Positions 8,245 through 17,542 of a stretch of DNA of 64,000 bases are shown piece by piece; position 1 is the stretch's first letter, and each line of letters begins with the position of its first letter. Origin of the DNA: an uncultured Bacilli bacterium. Lineage in GTDB: Bacteria; Bacillota_I; Bacilli_A; RF39; UBA660. Location: positions 124,001 to 188,000 of the forward strand of contig CAKOJR010000003.1 in the NCBI GenBank assembly GCA_934090735.1, in the 5' to 3' direction. Made by a program: the position numbers and the translations under genes. The notes under the pieces are model-generated. The model was not told where the DNA came from, searched no databases, and saw only the letters and a program-made list of their open reading frames with translations.

Positions 8245-9766
8245 TTTCAATCCTTTGAAATAATACTACTGGTGTACTAACTGTTTGACTATTATACTCG
8301 CCAAATGTTTTGATTGAATTAAATGTTGTTTTGTCTGTATTAATTTGTTTGAAAATTGATTCTGATGTTTCAGGCAAGAAGGCTTGTAATAATACTGCAC
8401 CTATTCTTATACTTTCAATTAAATTATAAAGAACAGTTTTTAATCTTTGCTGTTTTTCTGGATCTTTTGCTAAAATCCATGGAGTTGTTTCATCGATATA
8501 TTTGTTGCATCTTCTAAATATGTTAAATAATTCATCTAGTGCATCTGCAATTTTAAATTCATCCATCTTGTTAATGATAGTTGCAATGCTGCTTGTAATT
8601 GTATTTTTTAAGTCATCATCTATTTCTTCATTAACGTTTGTGTTTTCTACTTGTCCATCAAAATATTTATTTATCATACCAATTGTTCTATTAACAAGAT
8701 TTCCTAGTACATTAGCTAAATCACTATTTATAGAGTTTTCTAGTAATTCAATTGTGAAGTTTCCATCACTTGCAAAAGGTATTTCATGAAGTAAGTAGTA
8801 TCTTACTGCATCTACTCCATATTTTTCTACTAAATCATCTGCGTAAACGATATTGCCTTTACTTTTGCTCATTTTGTCCGAAGCAAATAGTAACCAAGGA
8901 TGACCAAAAATGTGTTTTGGCATTTCTAGACCTAAACAGTGTAACATAATTGGCCAATATATTGTGTGAAATCTTAAAATGTCTTTACCGATTAAGTGAA
9001 CATTTGCTGGCCAATATTTTTTAAATTTTTCTGATGATTCTCCTTCTGGATTATATCCAAGGAAGGTAATATAGTTTGATAGTGCATCTATCCATACATA
9101 TATTACATGATTTTCATCAAATGTTACGGGGATTCCCCATTTAAAGCTTGTTCTTGATACACATAAATCTTGTAGTCCGGGTTTGATAAAGTTATTAATT
9201 ATTTCATTTTTTCTTGCTTCGGGCATGATGAAATCCGGATGCTCGTTTATGTATTCTTCAAGCCATTTTGAATATTTGCTCATTTTAAAGAAGTATGCTT
9301 CTTCATTTTTTTCATGTACTTCTCTTCCACAGTCTGGACATTTTCCATCAACTAATTGAGATGCTGTCCAAAATGATTCACATGGAGTACAGTATAATCC
9401 CTTATATTCCCCTTTATAAATATCTCCATTATCGTAGAATTTTTTAAATATTGCTTGAACAATTTTTTCGTGGTCTTTGTTTGTTGTTCTTACAAATTCA
9501 TCATAACTTGTGTTTACCACATCCCAAATATCTTTTATTTGGCCTGCAATATTATCTACATATTCTTGCGGTGTAACATTTGCCTCTAAGGCCTTGCCTT
9601 CAATTTTTTCTCCGTGTTCATCAGTACCAGTTTGAAAATATACGTCATAGCCTTGTAATCTTTTAAAACGAGCTATAGCATCTGCTAGAACTATTTCGTA
9701 GGTGTTACCTAAATGCGGTTTTGCTGATGTGTAGGCAATTGCTGTCGAAATATAAAATTTTTCCAT
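8225..9766 (-). CDS. metG: Methionyl-tRNA synthetase
   Basis: The start at 9766 has AGAGGGACAAAG upstream; the in-frame ATG at 9784 lacks a site. Class I signatures: 'AIAYTSAKPHLGNTYE' (HIGH-like, HLGN) and 'DKMSKSKGNIV' (KMSKS, about residues 295-305). A zinc finger is present: 'CTPCESFWTASQL' and 'CPDCGREV'. The protein has 513 residues and lacks the C-terminal tRNA-binding EMAP domain found in longer MetS. It charges tRNA-Met and is controlled by the T-box upstream. Confidence 0.97.
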   Translation of the reverse strand: MEKFYISTAIAYTSAKPHLGNTYEIVLADAIARFKRLQGYDVYFQTGTDEHGEKIEGKALEANVTPQEYVDNIAGQIKDIWDVVNTSYDEFVRTTNKDHEKIVQAIFKKFYDNGDIYKGEYKGLYCTPCESFWTASQLVDGKCPDCGREVHEKNEEAYFFKMSKYSKWLEEYINEHPDFIMPEARKNEIINNFIKPGLQDLCVSRTSFKWGIPVTFDENHVIYVWIDALSNYITFLGYNPEGESSEKFKKYWPANVHLIGKDILRFHTIYWPIMLHCLGLEMPKHIFGHPWLLFASDKMSKSKGNIVYADDLVEKYGVDAVRYYLLHEIPFASDGNFTIELLENSINSDLANVLGNLVNRTIGMINKYFDGQVENTNVNEEIDDDLKNTITSSIATIINKMDEFKIADALDELFNIFRRCNKYIDETTPWILAKDPEKQQRLKTVLYNLIESIRIGAVLLQAFLPETSESIFKQINTDKTTFNSIKTFGEYNSQTVSTPVVLFQRIENDKTNR

Positions 9767-9792
9767 CTTTGTCCCTCTTTCCATTTTTAAAC

Positions 9793-9985
9793 AAATAAAA
9801 AACCATAAATTAAGGACGAAGTTTTCCGCGGTACCACCTTAATTCATGATTTTATCATGCTCTTGTATCTTTAACGCGATTAACGTTTAAACTCTGGAGC
9901 CATGTTCATAATTAAAAATCTAATTCTTTTTCACCAACCAAGAACTCTCTTTTAGTTTTTAATTATTACTCTTTCCTTCTTTGTT
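9793..9985 (-). promoter_or_regulatory. T-box riboswitch (Met specifier) upstream of metS
   Basis: Minus strand order: 'AAGAAGGAAAGAGTAAT' at the 5' end, 'GAGAGTTCTTGGTTGGTGAAAA' (in two blocks) of stem I, and a specifier loop 'GAACATGGCTC' with ATG at 9903-9901. The T-box 'GGTGGTACCGCGG' lies at 9838-9826. A terminator follows in which ATTAAGG pairs with CCTTAAT, then TTTTTT. Uncharged tRNA-Met would stabilise the antiterminator and switch on metS. The ATG specifier agrees with the downstream gene. Confidence 0.93.
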
Positions 9986-10020
9986 TAATAATGTTAATCT
10001 AACATATTATTTTTATAAAA

Positions 10021-10440
10021 TCAACTGCTTGTTATAGAAGTTTCAATGATTTTTGATAATAATTTACATAATTTTTTGGCTTCATGAGGATTTTCATTGG
10101 CATAGTATATTCTTAAAGTTCCAATAATTGTTGAGTTAAAAAGAATATTTTCACTAATTATATTGTTATTTTGATTATCAGAGCCTAATTTTATGATTGT
10201 TTTGTTGTTATCGAATAGTTCTATGGGGAGTTTGTATATTTCATAAAAGGTATTTATTATGTTATTTATAAGTGTCTGATAATTGTTAATGTAAGAGTAT
10301 TTTTGAATTTCAATTTTGTTATCGGTTAATTTTAATAAAATATTTTCATTTTCAGATAATTTTAATTTTCCACGAAGCTCTTTTGGAATAACAATCCTTC
10401 CTAAATCATCTATTTTTCTTATAAAAGTAATTCCGTTCAT
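10021..10440 (-). CDS. spoVT: Stage V sporulation regulator SpoVT
   Basis: The N-terminus is an AbrB-type swapped-hairpin DNA-binding domain (about residues 4-50: 'FIRKIDDLGRIVIPKELRGKL'). It is followed by a GAF-like region (about 55-137). At 139 residues it is shorter than the B. subtilis protein (about 178), mainly in the GAF-like part. SpoVT is a forespore regulator acting with sigma-G. It lies directly after mfd, the conserved order. Confidence 0.9.
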   Translation of the reverse strand: MNGITFIRKIDDLGRIVIPKELRGKLKLSENENILLKLTDNKIEIQKYSYINNYQTLINNIINTFYEIYKLPIELFDNNKTIIKLGSDNQNNNIISENILFNSTIIGTLRIYYANENPHEAKKLCKLLSKIIETSITSS

Positions 10441-10476
10441 ATTATCACTATTTTATTTTGTTACATTTATATTGTT

Positions 10477-13400
10477 TTATTCCATGTCATTAATAATTTC
10501 TTGCAAAAGTTCAGTTATATAATATATGTAGTGTTTTGGAAGATTAATTATTGGTAATGAAATGATTATTTTTTTGAATTGATATCTAATTTTAAATTTT
10601 GGATTTATGTTATACATTTTTAAGAATAATTTTTCCCCATTTATATTATTAGAATATTTTTCTGGAATTTGTACCTCTATTTGATTTTTAGTTTGTATTA
10701 CATGATTTATTTCTAGTTTATTAGCTAATTTTTCGAACCATTCTTCGTACATGTATATAAGCATATCTTCGTCTATTTTACCAAAGCGGTCTTCTAATTC
10801 AGATTTTACTTTTTCTAATGTTTCTTTATTGTCAATAGTATTTATTAATTTATGAATTTCAATTCTAACACTTTCTTCATTTACATATTCTGTTTTAATG
10901 TGAGTGTTGACATCAAGTAAAGATGATTTTTCATCTTCTTCATCATCAACTTTGATTCCTTTGAGTTCGTTAATTGCTTCTTCTAATAGTTTAGTATATA
11001 AGTCTATTCCAACACTATCTATAAATCCTGCTTGTTCACCACCAAGTAAGTCACCAGCGCCTCTTATTGCTAAATCTCTCATTGCTATTTTATATCCGCT
11101 TCCTAATTCAGTAAATTCTTTTATTGCCTTTAGTCTTTTTACTGCCGTATCTGTTAGTGTTTTGCCTGGTGTATAAGTTAAATAGGCATATGCTATTTTA
11201 TTACTTCTACCAACGCGTCCTCTGAGCTGATAAAGCTGACTTAATCCATAATTTTGAGCATCTGAAATTATTAATGTGTTTACATTTGGAATATCTATTC
11301 CGGTTTCAATAATTGTAGTACACACAAGGATATCGTATTTATATTCAACAAAATCCTCGATTATTTTTTCTAATTCGTTCTTTGACATTTGACCATGTGC
11401 ATAGCAAACACGGGCTTCTGGCACTAGTTTTGATATATGAATAGCTTCGTTTTCAATATTTTTGACATTATTATAAAGGTAGAATACTTGACCGTTACGT
11501 GATAGTTCCTTATAAATAGCTTCTTTGGTAAGCATATCATTTTTTTCGACTACGTAAGTTTGAACTGGATATCTATCTGAAGGAGCTGTATCTAGGACTG
11601 ATAGGTCTTTTAATCCGGACATTGCCATTTTTAATGTTCTTGGAATTGGGGTTGCTGATAGCGTTAATATGTTAACATTTTTTTTCATTTCTTTTATTTT
11701 TTCTTTTTGTGATACGCCAAATCTTTGCTCTTCGTCTATTACAAGTAGCCCCAGTGATTTGTATTCGATTTTTTCATTAAATAATTTATGAGTTCCAAAT
11801 ACTAAATCAATTTTACCATCTTTTAAACCTTCTAATATTTTATTAAATTCTTTTGTTGTAGTAAATCGGTTTACGATAGCAATGCTTATTGGAAATTGTT
11901 TGAATCTTTCTAGAGCACTATCATATTGTTGCTTTGATAGAATTGTTGTTGGGCAGAGGTATGCGACTTGGTAACCGTTTAGGATAGTATTAAATATTGC
12001 TCTAAACGCTACTTCGGTTTTACCAAATCCAACATCACCACATAATAGTCTGTCCATTGGAATTGATTTTTTTAAATCTAAAAGAATATCGTCTGAACAT
12101 TTTAGTTGGTCTTTTGTAGGCGTGTATTTAAATTCACTTGCAAATACTTCTTCTTCTACAAAGTGATTATATTTTGGTGATTTAAGAGTTGCTCTTTCTG
12201 CATAAAGTTTTAAGAGTTCTGCTGATATGTCTTTAATTCTCTTTTTTACGGAGTTTTTGGTTTTTATCCATGAGGTTGAATTTAGCTTGTTTATTTTTGG
12301 GGGTGTTCCTTCAGCGTCAGAATACTTATAGATTGTAGTTATTTTTTCAACAGGTATATAAACTTTATCATTTCCAGCATAATTTATTAAAATATAATCT
12401 TTTTTAAATCCTTTTTTTTCTAGGGTTATTATTCCGCCATAGATACCGATTCCATGAATGCTATGTACAACATAGTCGCCTGGTTTAATATCATTAAAAT
12501 CTTTAATTTTACGGCCTATTTTTACGGGATTGTGATAATTTTTTGTTTGACTTAATTTTTCAATATCGTTTTCTGATATAAAAATATTGTTATCTATTAT
12601 AAACCCTTTGTTTAATTTTTCTTTTATTACATGAACATTTTTTAAGTCGGAGCCTGTAAGGGCGCTTGTTAGAAAATCTAAAATTATTTTGTTCGTTGCG
12701 TAGATATAGATATTATAATTATTATTATCAGCTTTATTTTTAATAAAATTAACTAGAAGTTCATAGTTTCCGTTAAAATTTTCAATATTTTCACTCGTTA
12801 TATTTAAAACTCCTGGCTTTGAAAAAGCATAAATATTTTTTTCTGTTGATGGTTTTAGTTCTTCTAGAGTAAACATAAATTTTTCTTTAATGTCATTATT
12901 TTCTTTGTATTCTAGTACTTGTTCAGTTAAAGTTTTATATCCTTGTAAAATTAGCTCTTTGTCATAATAGATTAAGTTAGGGTTACTTAATAAATTCAAA
13001 ATTGATATGTGATTATCACTGACCAGTTCTTTATATGGGTAAATCTCCACCACGTTTATTTCGTTAATTGTTCGCTGACTTTCTCCATCAAAAATTTTGA
13101 TACTTTCTATTTGATTTCCGAAAAGTTCTATTCTTATTGGATTATCATAATTATATGGAAAGATATCTATTATGTAACCTCTTAATGAGTATTCGCCTGT
13201 GGATGTAACAATTGAAGTTTTGGTGTATCCATATTTATCAATTATTTCTTCAAATGATTCACGATTTATTACGTCATCTTTGTTTAATGTTATATTCATT
13301 TTTTGTAATATTGATTTATTTGGAACAAATTTTAAATATCCCATTAAATTTGTTATTATTAATTTTTTAGTGTCGTTTTGAATTGCATTTAAAGTTTCTA

Positions 13401-13662
13401 ACCTTTTTATTTTAAGTTCTGGTGATACAGCAAGCGCCATTGTTGTTAAAAAGTCGTCCATTGGAAAAAGAAGAACGTTGTCCATATACGTTCTTAAGTT
13501 GTTATAAATAGTTGTTGCTTCATATAATGAGTTGCTTAAAACTATCGTATCATTTTCATTGTTTTCATATTGATATTTTATATATTGTATTTTTAATTCA
13601 TCTGATAAACCAGAAATTTCTGCATTACGTAAAATATCTGCATATTTTTTTGAAATTTCCAT
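10477..13662 (-). CDS. mfd: Transcription-repair coupling factor
   Basis: The 1061-residue protein has an N-terminal UvrB-like region (about 1-330) and an RNAP-interacting CarD-like domain (about 385-450, 'GDYVVHSIHGIGIYGG'). A superfamily 2 translocase follows, with Walker A 'CGDVGFGKTEVAF', 'DEEQRFGV', 'TLSATPIPRTL' and 'QLRGRVGRS'. The C-terminal TRCF domain is present. Mfd removes stalled RNA polymerase and recruits UvrA. Slightly shorter than B. subtilis (1177), mostly in the N-terminal part. Confidence 0.97.
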   Translation of the reverse strand: MEISKKYADILRNAEISGLSDELKIQYIKYQYENNENDTIVLSNSLYEATTIYNNLRTYMDNVLLFPMDDFLTTMALAVSPELKIKRLETLNAIQNDTKKLIITNLMGYLKFVPNKSILQKMNITLNKDDVINRESFEEIIDKYGYTKTSIVTSTGEYSLRGYIIDIFPYNYDNPIRIELFGNQIESIKIFDGESQRTINEINVVEIYPYKELVSDNHISILNLLSNPNLIYYDKELILQGYKTLTEQVLEYKENNDIKEKFMFTLEELKPSTEKNIYAFSKPGVLNITSENIENFNGNYELLVNFIKNKADNNNYNIYIYATNKIILDFLTSALTGSDLKNVHVIKEKLNKGFIIDNNIFISENDIEKLSQTKNYHNPVKIGRKIKDFNDIKPGDYVVHSIHGIGIYGGIITLEKKGFKKDYILINYAGNDKVYIPVEKITTIYKYSDAEGTPPKINKLNSTSWIKTKNSVKKRIKDISAELLKLYAERATLKSPKYNHFVEEEVFASEFKYTPTKDQLKCSDDILLDLKKSIPMDRLLCGDVGFGKTEVAFRAIFNTILNGYQVAYLCPTTILSKQQYDSALERFKQFPISIAIVNRFTTTKEFNKILEGLKDGKIDLVFGTHKLFNEKIEYKSLGLLVIDEEQRFGVSQKEKIKEMKKNVNILTLSATPIPRTLKMAMSGLKDLSVLDTAPSDRYPVQTYVVEKNDMLTKEAIYKELSRNGQVFYLYNNVKNIENEAIHISKLVPEARVCYAHGQMSKNELEKIIEDFVEYKYDILVCTTIIETGIDIPNVNTLIISDAQNYGLSQLYQLRGRVGRSNKIAYAYLTYTPGKTLTDTAVKRLKAIKEFTELGSGYKIAMRDLAIRGAGDLLGGEQAGFIDSVGIDLYTKLLEEAINELKGIKVDDEEDEKSSLLDVNTHIKTEYVNEESVRIEIHKLINTIDNKETLEKVKSELEDRFGKIDEDMLIYMYEEWFEKLANKLEINHVIQTKNQIEVQIPEKYSNNINGEKLFLKMYNINPKFKIRYQFKKIIISLPIINLPKHYIYYITELLQEIINDME

Positions 13663-13674
13663 ATTGTACTCCTA

Positions 13675-14220
13675 TTAATTATATTTATTCATCAATTTAT
13701 CAGTTGAAGTTCCGTTGATGAAATCGGCTATAATGCTACTGATTATATTTTTATTATTATTTAATATTTCTAATTCTGATTTAGAAAATTTTTCTAATAC
13801 ATAATTTATTATGTTGCTTTCTGGTTTTGATATACCTATTTTTAGTCTTAGAAATTCTTGAGTATGTAAATTCTCGATTATAGATTTAATACCATTGTGT
13901 CCACCTGATGAACTGTTATATTTGAGTTTTATCTTGCCAAATTCTAAATCTAAGTCATCCTGAATAATTAAAATGTCATTTGTGTTTATTTTGTAATAGT
14001 TAACAAAATAAGATACTGCATTTCCAGATAAATTCATATAAGTTTTGGGTTTTATAAATAAAATATTGTCTTTTTCGGTTTTTATATTTATATAATATGC
14101 GTAATTATTTTCTTTCCAATCTTGACCATTTAAATAATTATCTAAAGCCATAAAACCGATATTATGACGAGTATTAATATATTCTTTTCCAGGATTTCCT
14201 AATCCTACAATTAATTTCAT
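13675..14220 (-). CDS. pth: Peptidyl-tRNA hydrolase
   Basis: The protein has 181 residues with 'LIVGLGNPGKEYINTRHNIG' (catalytic His about residue 19), 'KPKTYMNLSGNAV', 'IIQDDLDLEFGKIKLK' and 'GGHNGIKSI'. It recycles peptidyl-tRNA dropped from ribosomes. In B. subtilis the orthologue (spoVC) also precedes mfd; fin, which lies between them there, is missing. Confidence 0.97.
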   Translation of the reverse strand: MKLIVGLGNPGKEYINTRHNIGFMALDNYLNGQDWKENNYAYYINIKTEKDNILFIKPKTYMNLSGNAVSYFVNYYKINTNDILIIQDDLDLEFGKIKLKYNSSSGGHNGIKSIIENLHTQEFLRLKIGISKPESNIINYVLEKFSKSELEILNNNKNIISSIIADFINGTSTDKLMNKYN

Positions 14221-14232
14221 AGTTCCCTCCCA

Positions 14233-14913
14233 CTAAATGTTAGTAAATATTGGTGGCATAATTTTTACGTCGTGCTTACAATCTTTTTTTGCCTCAATAA
14301 TTATCATAGAACCATTACTAGTAATATTAGGATAAATAATTTGAAGTCTTTTAATACCAAACTTATATTTTGTCAAAAGATTAATTAATTCTATTATTCT
14401 GTCGGTTCTGTGAACTATATATAGTTTGCCTTTATCTTTAAGCGTGCTATAAGAGACTTTTATAATTTCTTCTAAAGTTATTAATATTTCATGTCTAGCT
14501 ATTGATTTAATTTTGCTATTGTTTAATAATGAGTCTTTTTCCACTTTAAAATATGGTGGATTACATGTAATTATGTCAAAATTATTTCCCGGGAAATAAT
14601 TTTTTATATTTTTTAAGTCATCATTTATGATTTTCACATTTTTTATGTTATTTATTTTAACAGATTCACATGCTAATTTGCATATTTCTTTTTGAATTTC
14701 AATTCCGATTATTTCAAAATTATTATTTTTTGACAATAATATTGGGATTGGAGCATTACCGGTGCAAAGGTCAAGTATCTTTTTGTCTTTATAGTCAGGT
14801 TTTACAAATTTTGCTAAAAGTAATGAATCTAGAGAAAATTTAAAATAGTCATCATTTTGATAAATCTTAAATCCCGTATCATATAAATCATTTAATACTA
14901 CGTTATTATTCAT
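14233..14913 (-). CDS. trmN: tRNA1(Val) A37 N6-methyltransferase family (YabB/TrmN6)
   Basis: The ATG at 14913 overlaps the ricT stop region; a TTG lies one codon upstream. SAM motif 'ILDLCTGNAPIPILL' (about 44-58), 'GIEIQKE', and catalytic 'ITCNPPYFK' (NPPY). It belongs to the YfiC/TrmN6 N6-adenine methyltransferases; the exact tRNA target is inferred. A perfect Noc-binding palindrome lies inside the gene at 14581-14600, around the 'NYFPGN' codons. Confidence 0.88.
   Translation of the reverse strand: MNNNVVLNDLYDTGFKIYQNDDYFKFSLDSLLLAKFVKPDYKDKKILDLCTGNAPIPILLSKNNNFEIIGIEIQKEICKLACESVKINNIKNVKIINDDLKNIKNYFPGNNFDIITCNPPYFKVEKDSLLNNSKIKSIARHEILITLEEIIKVSYSTLKDKGKLYIVHRTDRIIELINLLTKYKFGIKRLQIIYPNITSNGSMIIIEAKKDCKHDVKIMPPIFTNI
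14581..14600. promoter_or_regulatory. Noc-binding site (NBS) within trmN
   Basis: ATTATTTCCCGGGAAATAAT is a perfect 20-bp palindrome containing the published B. subtilis Noc site ATTTCCCGGGAAAT (14584-14597). A six-base all-GC core is very unlikely by chance in this AT-rich sequence. A Noc-type ParB protein is encoded at 35393-36616. Confidence 0.8.
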
Positions 14914-15673
14914 CAATTGAATATTCCTTTACTTCATTTTCAAAAGATACTTTATACTTTTTATTTAATACATTAACAGATATTACTGTTCCTGTTTGAT
15001 TATCTATTTTAATTTTGCTTCCGATTTTAGGTAGTTGTTCCTTGTTTTCTTTATATGTTTCATCTTCGTAGGCAAGGCAGCATAATAATCTTCCACAGCA
15101 ACCGTTTATTTTTGATGGTGTTAAAGCAATATTTTGATTTTTAGCCATGTTTATGGAAATTGTGTCCATTTTTGTTAAATACTTGGCACAGCAAAGCTTT
15201 CTTCCACAAATTCCTATGCCACCTATTTTTTTTGCTTTATCTCTCGCTCCCATTTGATGAAGTTCAATTCTTGTTTTATATTTTCCAGCTAAAAATTTCA
15301 CTAATTCTCTAAAATCAATTCGTTCATCAGCTACAAAATTTATGTAAAGTTGTTTTCTATCAAATGTAAATTCGGAATCTACTATTTGCATTTTTAAATT
15401 TAATCGTTTTGCTTCTTCTTTAGCATCTCTTAATGCTGCTTGTGCGTCTTTTAAATTTATTAAGTATTGATTATAGTCTTTTTCAGTTGCTATTCTTACA
15501 ACTTCTTTTAATGTGTTTTTTATTTCTTTTTCCTCTAAGGTGGTAATTTTACCAATTTGTTCTCCTCTTTCAGTAATTACTATAACGTAATCTTCCCTAT
15601 TAATTGGTAAGTCCCTTGGATCAAAATTGTATACTTTACTGTTTTCTTTAAATATTACTCCACATACTTTCAT
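14906..15673 (-). CDS. ricT: RicT (YaaT), PSP1-domain protein
   Basis: The start is fixed by the GGGAGG site just before the ATG at 15673; the longer frame to 15742 would overlap holB. The protein has 255 residues with a PSP1 domain and cysteine-rich motifs 'GICGRKLCCAKYL' and 'NGCCGRLLCCLAYE'. These bind Fe-S clusters in the RicA-RicF-RicT complex. That complex supports RNase Y mRNA maturation and, in Bacillus, sporulation and competence. The holB-yaaT-trmN order is conserved, but yabA is missing. Confidence 0.93.
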   Translation of the reverse strand: MKVCGVIFKENSKVYNFDPRDLPINREDYVIVITERGEQIGKITTLEEKEIKNTLKEVVRIATEKDYNQYLINLKDAQAALRDAKEEAKRLNLKMQIVDSEFTFDRKQLYINFVADERIDFRELVKFLAGKYKTRIELHQMGARDKAKKIGGIGICGRKLCCAKYLTKMDTISINMAKNQNIALTPSKINGCCGRLLCCLAYEDETYKENKEQLPKIGSKIKIDNQTGTVISVNVLNKKYKVSFENEVKEYSIDE

Positions 15674-15675
15674 GT

Positions 15676-16392
15676 TTACCTCCCTAAAGCTTTTGCAATT
15701 TTTGCTAAAACTAATTCTATATTGACTGAAGCATTTAACCATGTAATTGCTTTATTAAGCTCTATCATTTTGCTATATTTATTTTCTAATTCAATTTCAT
15801 CAATTTGCGCAATTAGTAATTCTAGTGCTTTAGATAATTTTTCTTTTTCTAAAGTTTTATAAGATCTTATATTTAACATTATATCATATTTATTATTATT
15901 TATTTGTTTTTTTAAATTATTTGTTATCTCCTGTATTTCATTATCTTGGATATTTAATTTTGGCGTATTAAAAATTTCACAGCGACTTCTTATAGTTGGC
16001 AAAATCATGTTAATATCTGAGGTAAAGAGGATTCCCAATATATTATCACTGGGTTCTTCTAAAAATTTTAATAATTTATTGCTAGCGGACAAATTCATTT
16101 TTTCAGCTGATTTTATAAAATAAATTTTTAATGTATTATTGAAAGACATTGTTAAAAATTTATTTTGAATATTTAATATTTTATCTTTGTCTATAATATT
16201 ATTTTCAGGTTCAATTATTACTATATCAATATTGTTTTCTATTTTTAAGTTTGTGACAAGATTTGCTTGTATCATAAAGTTATATGTATTATTTAATAAA
16301 TCTTCTTGATTGTTTGTTTCAACCAAAAAAGCATGAGATAGTTTTTTCTCATGAATGCATAATTCTAAATATTCAATAAAATCTTGTTTCAT
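15676..16392 (-). CDS. holB: DNA polymerase III delta' subunit
   Basis: The 238-residue AAA+ clamp-loader subunit shows 'KLSHAFLVETNNQEDL' at the N-terminus, 'IYFIKSAEKMNLSASNKLLKFLEEPS' (split: sensor and switch region) and 'TIRSRCEIF' (SRC motif). No Walker A is present, normal for delta'. The C-terminal collar domain is short. It works with the DnaX subunit encoded at 17543-19195. Confidence 0.9.
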   Translation of the reverse strand: MKQDFIEYLELCIHEKKLSHAFLVETNNQEDLLNNTYNFMIQANLVTNLKIENNIDIVIIEPENNIIDKDKILNIQNKFLTMSFNNTLKIYFIKSAEKMNLSASNKLLKFLEEPSDNILGILFTSDINMILPTIRSRCEIFNTPKLNIQDNEIQEITNNLKKQINNNKYDIMLNIRSYKTLEKEKLSKALELLIAQIDEIELENKYSKMIELNKAITWLNASVNIELVLAKIAKALGR

Positions 16393-16401
16393 ATTTTTCC
16401 T

Positions 16402-16581
16402 CTATATGAAGAAGAAAAAACTTATTGCCAGTGCTATAAGCCCTGGAAAGCCTAACAAAACGATAACAATTATATTAAAATAATTAATAGGAATTAAAAT
16501 GTTAAATCCTTGCATTATTAAATCAAATCCATATATTAATAAAATTGCAAATAGTATTCTTTTTATAAGTCTAGTTATCAT
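16402..16581 (-). CDS. bofA: BofA-like inhibitor of pro-sigma-K processing
   Basis: A small gene of 59 codons, ATG at 16581 with a nearby GGTGA site, TAG at 16404-16402. The protein begins MITRLIKRILFAILLIYGF, then 'LIPINYFNIIVIVLLGFPG' and a hydrophobic tail. The PxN...GxPG pattern with two membrane helices is that of BofA. The position between recR and holB is the B. subtilis position (recR-yaaL-bofA). BofA holds the SpoIVFB protease inactive until forespore signalling. Confidence 0.82.
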   Translation of the reverse strand: MITRLIKRILFAILLIYGFDLIMQGFNILIPINYFNIIVIVLLGFPGLIALAISFFFFI

Positions 16582-16623
16582 TTTTTCACCATTAAAATAT
16601 ATGTATAAAATGTGATAGTTATG

Positions 16624-17223
16624 CTATAAGTTTCGTCTGTCTTCAAATGCTCTTTCTAATGTTAATGCATCTAAATAGTCTATTTCTGTACCTACTGGTA
16701 TACCATAAGATAATCTAGATATTTCAACGTTTTTATTTTTTAATAACTTATTTATATATTGTAAAGTGGTTTCTCCTTCAATAGTTGGTTTTAATGCAAT
16801 AATTAATTCTATTTTTTTATTTGCATTATTGCATCTTTTAATTAGGTTATCAATGTTTATATCATCTGGGCCTATTCCGTCTATTGGAGATATTAGTCCG
16901 TCTAATACATGATATACGCCATGGTATTTTCCCATTTTTTCAAACATGAAGACACTTTTATAATCTTCGACCACACAAATACTGTTTTTATTTCGTGTGG
17001 GATTATCACATATGCTACATAGTTCTTGATCGGTTATGAAACCACATATAGGACACGGATGAAGTTTGTTTTTAGCAATTAATAATGTAGAAGCAAAATT
17101 TTGAATTTCGATTTCTTCTTTATTTAAAATTGCTAATGCCATTCTTTCTGCAGATTTGTCTCCTATGCCTGGTAGGATTTTAAAATTTTCAATTAGGTCT
17201 TCTAAAACTTTAGGATATATCAT
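16624..17223 (-). CDS. recR: Recombination mediator RecR
   Basis: The protein has 199 residues: helix-hairpin-helix 'LIENFKILPGIGDKSAERMA', a four-cysteine zinc motif 'CPICGFITDQELCSIC' and Toprim 'ICVVEDYKSVFMFE'. C-terminal 'SYGIPVGTEIDYLDALTL' carries the Walker-like end motif. It loads RecA together with RecO/RecF on gapped DNA. The start abuts the yaaK stop. Confidence 0.97.
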   Translation of the reverse strand: MIYPKVLEDLIENFKILPGIGDKSAERMALAILNKEEIEIQNFASTLLIAKNKLHPCPICGFITDQELCSICDNPTRNKNSICVVEDYKSVFMFEKMGKYHGVYHVLDGLISPIDGIGPDDINIDNLIKRCNNANKKIELIIALKPTIEGETTLQYINKLLKNKNVEISRLSYGIPVGTEIDYLDALTLERAFEDRRNL

Positions 17224-17522
17224 TATAGTAACCCATTTAGACCATTAGCGTATGCACCAAGTTTTTGTTCTTTATCTTTTTCAATTTTTGTAACTGTTTC
17301 ATTAATAGCTACCATTATCATGTCTTCTAAAGTTTCTAAATCTTCTTTATCTTTTATTATTTCTTTATTTATATTTATTTTATGAATTTTCTTACTTCCA
17401 TACATTTCTACGCTTAAAAATTCATTTTGTGTACTATATATGGTTGAATTAATATCACTTTGTTTTTTTTGAATATCTTTTTGAATTTTTTGTGCTTGTA
17501 CCATTAAATTTTGCATGTTCAT
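17223..17522 (-). CDS. ebfC: YbaB/EbfC-family nucleoid-associated protein
   Basis: The 99-residue protein (yaaK type) has an N-terminal helix 'NLMVQAQKIQKDIQKKQSD', central strands 'VEMYGSKKIHKININKEI' and a C-terminal helix. These dimeric proteins bind DNA without strong sequence preference. It sits in the dnaX-yaaK-recR cluster, overlapping recR by one base. Confidence 0.93.
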   Translation of the reverse strand: MNMQNLMVQAQKIQKDIQKKQSDINSTIYSTQNEFLSVEMYGSKKIHKININKEIIKDKEDLETLEDMIMVAINETVTKIEKDKEQKLGAYANGLNGLL

Positions 17523-17542
17523 TATTTTTCACCTTTTTCTTT

